Of a stretch of 64,000 nt of DNA, positions 57,804 to 64,000 are shown piece after piece. Each line of letters begins with the position of its first letter. The stretch's first letter is position 1. Made by a program: the position numbers and the translations under genes. The stretch is from Colocasia esculenta (taxonomy: Eukaryota > Streptophyta > Magnoliopsida > Alismatales > Araceae), in contig CM024766.1 in assembly GCA_014218235.1 (NCBI GenBank), forward strand, positions 17,395,346-17,459,345, read 5' to 3'. The notes under the pieces are model-generated. The model had not been told where the DNA came from, made no database searches, and saw nothing but the letters and a program-made list of their open reading frames with translations.

Positions 57804-58631
57804 GCTCTTCCAGGTTTCATGCAAGCCGGCACGTCAGCCGCACAGGTGTTAAGGTAAAAACCTCATTCCTCCACCCGCAGCCACGTCTCCCATGCATACA
57901 CTCTCTTGGTTACACGCAAGTAACCTTAATGATAGCCCAACCCCTTAGCTAAGCCTTATCCTAATGTGTGTTGGCTTCTCCTAAGCTTCACACGTAGCTC
58001 CGGTAAAAGCCCAGAAAAATCCCAGGCGTAAATAACCCATAAATCAGCTGGGCCAAAGATATTTATGTTTAGGTGTCCTAATGATATCCGTTTAACTTGA
58101 AATTTCAACCATGGACTAATAGGAAGGTTTTACAAATTGTCATAATTTTTATTTAATTTTTAGAATTTATTTTCTACTGGGTAAAAAAATCACCCCAAAA
58201 ATAGTTGCGTCAGCTTAATTTCTAAATCCGTATGCCAAAAATTCCGAATAATTATATTTTTAATATCTCCACAATTTTCTAAGAATTATTGTGTTCTCAG
58301 ATTTTATTTTCGTTACAGTTTTCCGGTGTCACCCTGTCGGGGTGCGTACGACCGAAAGTAGTACCTGGGTATGATAAAGTGTCTTAAACATACCCTTAAT
58401 CCTAAATATCATAATTTAAACCTAATCGGTTTGCATAAACAAGAATTTCTAAGCAAATCATGGTATTTAAAATTTCAGGGCATTAAAATTATATTCTATT
58501 TGAGGGCACAACCTTTTGGTTTAGGACTTCGGAAAATTTTAAAGGATGTCTTCTTTTTGTCTTCTTGTTCGTGTTTAATCATGTATCCTATATGTTTGGT
58601 TTTCATTTCTTGTTATTGATTGTATTACCAG

Positions 58632-58902
58632 ATTCAATTGTTAGCAGATCTCAACCTAAAAAAGGCACCTCAACTGGTGAGTTGGTGGATGACAGTAAGG
58701 TAGAAAACATCATTCACTAGCCTTTTTCTACTTTGTTTAGTCAGTTGGAAAATATTGAACTTTGCTTCTCTTTTAAATTGGGCAGGATATGAAGGAGCTA
58801 ATGAGCTTAGCACCCGAAAAGGTTTTACTTCGATAGATGAATTTCCATCTTAAGAAAGCAGGCAATAAGAAACCCATAAACAACTTTTCTTCTGATGTGA
58901 AG
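58632..58902 (+). pseudogene. FIM: Fimbrin gene fragment, two further exons
   Basis: Exon 58632-58699 (after acceptor TTACCAG) starts IQLLADLNLKKAPQLV; one base is missing after LV, so the frame shifts. Exon 58786-58902 (after GGGCAG) reads DMKELMSLAPEKVLL, then a stop where the family has Trp, then MNFHLKKAGNKKP and FSSDVK, with a good donor (AAG|GTAACA). These follow the 35035 exon directly in plant fimbrin. Nothing fimbrin-like is seen after 58902 although half of the gene should follow. The copy is a truncated, dead gene. Confidence 0.9.
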
Positions 58903-59815
58903 GTAACATTACCAGAAGTTTCTTAACCATAATCATGTAAAATACATTTTCCATGTAATGCAAGACGGTTGCTTCCATTCTCTGGCTTATTGACACTCAA
59001 GTAGCCTTTTCTCCGAATTGTCCCATTCTTGGTAAGTTTCACTGGTCATACTCCTTTTGGAAGTATACAGTTGCCAGATCACTTTATATAATTTTCTGTT
59101 ACATTCCCTTGAATTTGTAGATTAACTCGGTCTAATATAAGGTGCAAATTCTACTGGCAAATTGAATACCTTGAATTCTCTGAATGGAAATAGAATGTCA
59201 GAGTCAATTGAAGTGCACTTTCAGGGCGCCTTTTCTATTCTTTGTTGGAATGCACCATCAGGAAGCCTTGTCCTCTGACCAGAATGGCAGAGTCAAATAG
59301 ACATGATGGTTGTCAAGCAGTTCCTTGGTTCTACATCATCCATGAGATCCTCTGCCATTCATTATATGGGAATTACCTGAGACTTGCTATCAGAAGACCT
59401 TAAAACAATTATGATATCATTCAGTGCCTCAATATAACAATTCTCTTTCTGGCATAATATACCTTGTTTTTAATTCAACCCCCAGTTCAATCTATGGCTT
59501 TAGGTCTATGTATGACCTAAGACTGGCGCTGCAGTCATAACCCAGATTGTATAGGAGGTTTTTGGAACAGGAAATCAGTAATAATAAACTATCCTTAGTC
59601 TTTCTTAAACTTCTACTGGCTAGTTAGTCATCAAACTACATGAAGGGTTGTGTCATCCTACTAGCTGGTTTCTGATCACTTTTTTATTTTTTTTGGTGCT
59701 TTTCTAATTGATTCCTTGGATTTTTTTTAGTGTTTTTAGAGACAAAGACCTCTCCACTTGAAGCTTATAGTTCCATTACAGTAACTGTGGATTTATTTAA
59801 CATGTGTTTCTTTAG
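58903..59815. other. Unassigned sequence between fimbrin and CPN60 fragments
   Basis: AT-rich, intron-like sequence with short broken frames. No fimbrin exon beyond FSSDVK and no CPN60 exon before VCAIKAPGFG could be recognised here. The junction between the two gene fragments must lie in this stretch. Confidence 0.5.
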
Positions 59816-60051
59816 GTCTGTGCAATCAAAGCTCCTGGTTTTGGAGAGAACAGGAAAGCCAGTCTTCATGATCTTTCTGTTCTTACTGGGGGTGATGTGC
59901 ATATCATTTCTGTTTTCTTTTATGATGTGTTGCTTATTCACTTGAACTTCTTATCCAACTACCAATGAATTATTTATTGCAGGTTATAACAGAAGATCTA
60001 GGTATGAATCTTGAAAAGGTTGAATTGAGTATGCTTGGCACTTGCAAAAAG
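59816..60051 (+). pseudogene. CPN60: Mitochondrial chaperonin-60 (HSP60) gene fragment, two exons
   Basis: CPN60 forms the ring chaperonin that folds proteins in the mitochondrial matrix. Exon 59816-59896 (after TTTAG) reads VCAIKAPGFGENRKASLHDL and SVLTGGD, with a GT donor. Exon 59983-60051 (after TTGCAG) reads VITEDLGMNLEKVELSMLGT and CKK. They join in frame, as in plant mitochondrial CPN60, in the apical-domain region. The base pair after CKK is AC, not the GT donor expected if an intron follows. No other CPN60 exon is found, so only about 50 of roughly 575 residues are here. Confidence 0.88.
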
Positions 60052-61670
60052 ACAAGTTCTTTTACCATAGCAGCAATGTGCATCTCCATTTTGGTTCATG
60101 TTTATTGCTATGTTTTCTATTTTTATAGGCATCCTTTGAATGTCAAATTTAGTTTGGTTGCCTGAATTGACCTCTACTGGAATCATCTCTCTCGCTTTAG
60201 TTTAAAATTTCACAAGCAGATTTATCTTTTCTTCAGACATCAACATCTGTCAGCTTTTCCATTAATTTAGATGTAGAGAAGCTTCTGCCAGAATCCTGTC
60301 CTAGGTTTTAGTTAAATTGTCAACCTGCCAATGCAGTTGATTTCTGATTCTGATATCAGCTTATGTTACATTTTTATTAAAAAATTCCAATCTTTTTCTC
60401 TAGCTTTTCTAGACTGTTTAGCTAGAGTCCATCAGGTTATTGATTCTATAGTTTTTTTTGGAAGGTAAACAGAAAAGGCACTGGTTTCTTATTCTATGGT
60501 TTGGATTCATTCTATATTTAGGCGATTATGTTTTCAAGTCTCCACCATGTGGTGACACCAACCTCTCCATATATTTTTGTACAAAATATTTGGTTATGCA
60601 TAAAGTGAGAGTCAAATGGACCTCTTATCCCCTTGAGTCATTGCTTGATTAAGAGGTGTTGATTAAAACAGTGCTTTTGGCCTTCTTTTGATTGTGAGGT
60701 TAGGTGACTTCCTAGAAACTGCTTGGAGATGGTCCAAGGTATCAGAAAATTGCAGTATTGCATCTTAAAACCAGAGTCTCTGTAACTGGAAGAAAGATGA
60801 AGCATCCACGCTATCATGGAGTGTCTTTGTGGATATATGGAGAAGAATTAACATGTGACTCCAAGAAAACAAATGTAGGCCCTCCTTCGAATGTTTTTCG
60901 TAAAGCATTCTTGAACTATATGCTTTTGTTGCAGGTGCTTGTCTTCTTTATAGGGTTTAGTTTCTCTGTTAAGCTGGTCTTTTCTATTGAGCGGTTTGTA
61001 CTGGATTTGTTAATTGTCTAATGTTGACATAATTCTCATTATGTATGGATATTCTAATGTTAACATAATTCTCTTTATGAGAGTGCTGCAATGATTATAC
61101 TCATTTCTGATTGTTTTCTTATTCAAATAAGAAGTATTTGTTATACATATCCTCACACCACTTATGGACCGCAGAAGGCATATTGTTGCTCAATGTCCCT
61201 TAATTCAATTTTCTTACCTCATTTAATATAGTGTTGCTCTTGTAGTTCATCTGCTGCAACTTGTCTTGGTCCAAGGAGAAAGCAAGTTAATTGATGCTCT
61301 CCCTGATGTGTAATTGATTTGAACAAATCACAAATCTCCTCCCATCACATGTGAACAATTTGATGGGTTAACACTTAACTTCCTCTTCTGAACAGATCTT
61401 TAGCACCAATATGTGAATGTGAACAATTTGATGGATTTGATGTGATGATTTACTTTCACAAACATTATTGTTTGTTAAACTTTAATGTGTTTTATATTTT
61501 TAATGTGTTGTGTATTGTGAATGAGTGGGTGTGAATGTGTGTGGATGTCAATGTGAATGTGGATCTGAATGTTCTGTGAAGGTAGATACAAATGTGGATG
61601 TGAATGTGTGGATCTAAATGTGGATGTGTATGTTATGTGTTGTTCCAAATATAAATGTGACTATTGATCC
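60052..61670. other. Unassigned sequence between CPN60 fragment and LTR E
   Basis: AT-rich, intron-like sequence without a recognisable exon. Short frames at 60458-60652 and 60758-61021 have no signature. A degenerate minisatellite occupies 61510-61650. Confidence 0.5.
61510..61650 (+). repeat. Degenerate TGTGAATGTGGA-type minisatellite
   Basis: Variants of TGTGAATGTG, TGGATGTGAA and GTGGATCTAA repeat for about 140 bases, ending just before LTR E. Confidence 0.7.
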
Positions 61671-64000
61671 TGTAAGGCCCTTGATTTTCATCTTACTTAC
61701 TTAAGTATATGTATATGCGTATAAGTGTATACTATGATGTATAATTATTGTGTATAAGTATTTATTTATACAAATGTATGAATTAGTAATTATTGTAATG
61801 TACATATTGTATACATATATATATATATATATTATGTGTGTAGTATTATAAATTCTGTATAATTAAAGTGAATTTTGTCGACCAGTCGGCGTCAACATCG
61901 GCTGACGTTGACCAGGGGTAGGCGGCAATATCGATGGACGCCCATTTTGGATAGGCGACCATAGATATGGACGCCAATATCCCAGACCTGTTACGTTTCC
62001 AGATCCGGAACCGCCTCCAGAAATTTAGCCACTTGTTTTGGAAACCCTTCCCAACGGCTCTGAGACTTGCCCCTTTAACATATCCGACCCCAACCCTTTA
62101 TAATACCCAGTTTTTGGCCAGAAGATCCATCCCTTTTGACTCTTGGGTCAAAAACCTAGCTCTTCTATGCAAAAACCCTAACTTGAACCTGAGAGATCTG
62201 ACTTCGGGAGGCTTCATCTAGAGATCTGCATCGACTGGTGTCAACCTTGAACATTCGGGAACGACTCCCCACGCTGGTGTGCAGTGAAGATCAACAGAAG
62301 ATCCGAAGAAGGAGGGATTTGGAGACTCTTTGGCACAGGCCGAGGAGGGCTTCTCCGGCTTGAATCGTCGTTTGTGGATTTTACAGGAGACAAGTACCCC
62401 ACTCACATCAATCCTACATGTGTCTAGTATGTCCCAGGATTTTTTTTTTCAGATTTTTCTCGTGTCCTGGAACCCCCCTTTCAAGTGATTTGTTGGCTTT
62501 CAGTCTGTGTTTGTGCAGACAGGATATTAACGGCAAGATCCCTTGCCGCTAATATCATGTGTTGGCGGCATCATATAATGCTGTTAACCTATAGACGGCT
62601 ACCCCATGCCGTCGAGTTCTTCAGACTGCAACAGTATGCAAGTCTGTCCTTATATAAACTAATTTTCGAGTTTTTCCGCATGAGGATATATAGTAAAATT
62701 TCATATAATATGTAAATATATATGTTTGGGTGTACTGTGAGTTATTGTGCATTTTTGAAATTTTCACTAATTATTAGAATTCTTTGAATGTGCTACCAAC
62801 AAAATTTTAATCTTGGAAAATGTCGTTTATGAAATATGTATAGAATTCAATTGCCATGAAATTTCTGTACATTGTTTATGAGATCTGATGCATGATATAA
62901 AAATTTGAGTAATTTATAATATATGTATAGTTTATTAAATTTTCTGAACCAAAAAATAGTTAATATGTCTACTCAATGTAGAAAAGTTAAGAATTCATGC
63001 GAAACCAGTTAAATTCCTATAATTTGTGATAAAATTTGTACTATCAGTATTCATGTATGTAATAAATTGTGAATCCGAATAATGAAAATTTATGTCAGTT
63101 TGGTTATTTTTACATGTGATAACATCACTGTTAGAATTTTCAGAAAATATGTGTAATTTAGAAAAATGTAAATTTTGGTATGCACGATGGTTAAACTGTG
63201 ATGAATTTCTGGTTAAATGTTTGTACTGAACAGATGACAATAGCTATATAAACTTGTTTTATGTTAGATATTAATAATTAATACATGCTAATATGATTAA
63301 TGTTTAATTCTGTAAAAATTTCAGCATGCTTAGAATTGTTGTAAAATTTGATTAATACTGAAAACAGTAGTACCATGCTAGGTAATACTGAAGAATGTAA
63401 ATGTGTGAACATGAGATGAATGCGTAAATATATTTTGTATTTAGAAATGTGTTGAAATTGAGAAAATGTATTAATGTGCCAATGGGTGACACTGCTACCT
63501 TAGAGGGCTGTGGAACTGTACTGTGGTAAAGTCCCCACGGGAAAGTTCAAAGTGTGTGATGTCCTATGGGCATTGGGATTAAATCCTGGAGGCGAACAAG
63601 TATCGCTGGTTAGGGTGGAGAGTGCTTCTCCCGGTTCTGCGCAGTAACTAAGATTAATCACTGGAATGCCTAGGTGATTGATATGTGATGTGATTAGTGT
63701 GTGTCCTTCTAAAGTGGTTTGGGCTATGTGTCACGACATTAAGAAAAAGTGAAAATGTGTTTAAGTGAAAGAAAATGTGTAAATTGTGAACCTGTGTAAG
63801 TGAATATGTGTTCATGAAATTCTTATGAAACCATGCAAAAATGATAAGTTCTTGTGAATGTGATAGTAGTAAAACAGCGAGCTTTTCACTAATGTAAATG
63901 TGTTAACTATATAAAAACTTATCTTAGAATTCATGTTAAATTAGTTATTATGAAACGTGTAAATTATGTGTAAAATGATCAACATGTGGCTTATGAATGA
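61671..64000 (+). mobile_element. E: partial gypsy-type LTR, cut by window end
   Basis: TGTAAGGCCC at 61671 is a typical gypsy LTR start. A TATA box at 62097 on the plus strand, a leader-like region and a GC-richer conserved-looking block near 63480-63720 fit a plus-oriented chromovirus LTR of at least 2.3 kb. No end, primer site or coding part is in the window. An (AT)9 run lies at 61815-61832. Confidence 0.6.
62097..62107 (+). promoter_or_regulatory. E: TATA box
   Basis: CTTTATAATAC about 430 bp after the proposed LTR start. Confidence 0.5.

Larger units (their letters stand above)
35266..58487 (-). mobile_element. D: Tekay-type chromovirus with two insertions in its left LTR
   Basis: Starts TGTAACACC at 35266 and ends at 58487, where TACA has become TAAA. 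The duplication ATTAT is at 35261-35265 and 58488-58492. Without S2 and C and their duplications the left LTR is 3056 bp; the right one is 3059 bp. Domain order on the minus strand is gag, protease, reverse transcriptase, RNase H, integrase, chromodomain-like tail. Gag is a long open frame; pol is broken by stops, frameshifts and a 35-bp tandem duplication. D inserted in a fimbrin intron. Confidence 0.93.
55429..58487 (-). mobile_element. D: 5' LTR (right copy), 3059 bp
   Basis: Uninterrupted copy that serves as the empty-site reference for S2 and C. It carries TATAAAAAC on the minus strand at 57795-57803, a donor-like CAA|GTAGG (boundary 57561), the palindrome cluster, a perfect hairpin and an acceptor-like CCCTTTCAG (boundary 55758). 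The last three bases read AAA instead of ACA. Confidence 0.93.

Noticed and set aside
26071..58902. Functional fimbrin gene with giant TE-filled introns
   Set aside because: A lost donor, a lost acceptor (AC for AG), a one-base deletion, a Trp-to-stop change and missing 5' and 3' exons make a working gene very unlikely.
61240..61250. CTCTTGTAGTTC as the right CACTA terminus
   Set aside because: Expected is TTTCTTGTAGTG; the last bases differ and no subterminal repeats lie before it.
61200..61320. Further CPN60 or other exon around 'gctgcaacttgtcttggtcc'
   Set aside because: Translations in all frames do not match CPN60 or another protein I know, and splice signals are weak.

Overview
The window is nuclear DNA of a flowering plant. 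It has exon fragments of plant fimbrin and mitochondrial chaperonin-60, and otherwise almost only LTR retrotransposons nested in one another. I cannot place the species. No intact single-copy cellular gene is visible. The base composition is AT-rich, apart from short CG-rich palindrome clusters inside the LTRs.

Layout. (1) 1-20479: remains of a Ty3/gypsy element of the Tat type (called T), on the plus strand, running in from the left edge. T is broken by the end of one LTR (Z, 1-1717), by a Sirevirus-type solo LTR (S1, 3167-5318, minus) and by a complete Tekay-type chromovirus (A, 5444-16365, minus, target duplication GGTAT). T keeps a degenerate antisense ORF (16923-19300) and its 3' LTR (19706-20479). 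(2) 20480-24958: sequence I cannot assign. (3) 24959 to about 60051: a CACTA-type terminus, then exons of a broken fimbrin gene with introns, then two exons of a CPN60 gene. The fimbrin introns hold a non-autonomous gypsy element (B, 26805-34870, duplication GGTGA), a tiny poly(A) retroposon (35092-35159) and a chromovirus (D, 35266-58487, minus, duplication ATTAT). D's left LTR is itself split by a Sirevirus solo LTR (S2, 35753-37504, duplication ATAAA) and by a younger chromovirus (C, 39625-50243, plus, duplication TAAAT). (4) 60052-61670: unassigned sequence with a minisatellite. (5) 61671-64000: the start of another LTR (E), cut by the window edge.

Boundaries of A, B, C, D and S2 rest on terminal TG..CA bases and 5-bp target duplications. 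For C and S2 they are also confirmed by the uninterrupted copy of the same site in D's other LTR. With the insertions removed, D's left LTR is 3056 bp against 3059 bp for the right one.

Elements A, C and D each carry gag, protease, reverse transcriptase, RNase H, integrase and a chromodomain-like tail, all broken. B keeps only LTRs, primer site, polypurine tract and a zinc-knuckle-only Gag. The points most worth a second look are: a covarying hairpin plus splice-like signals shared by the LTRs of A, B, C and D; separate palindrome arrays in every LTR family; the four-knuckle element B; an extra ORF in C's leader; an LTR piece captured inside A's integrase; and the side-by-side fragments of two unrelated host genes.
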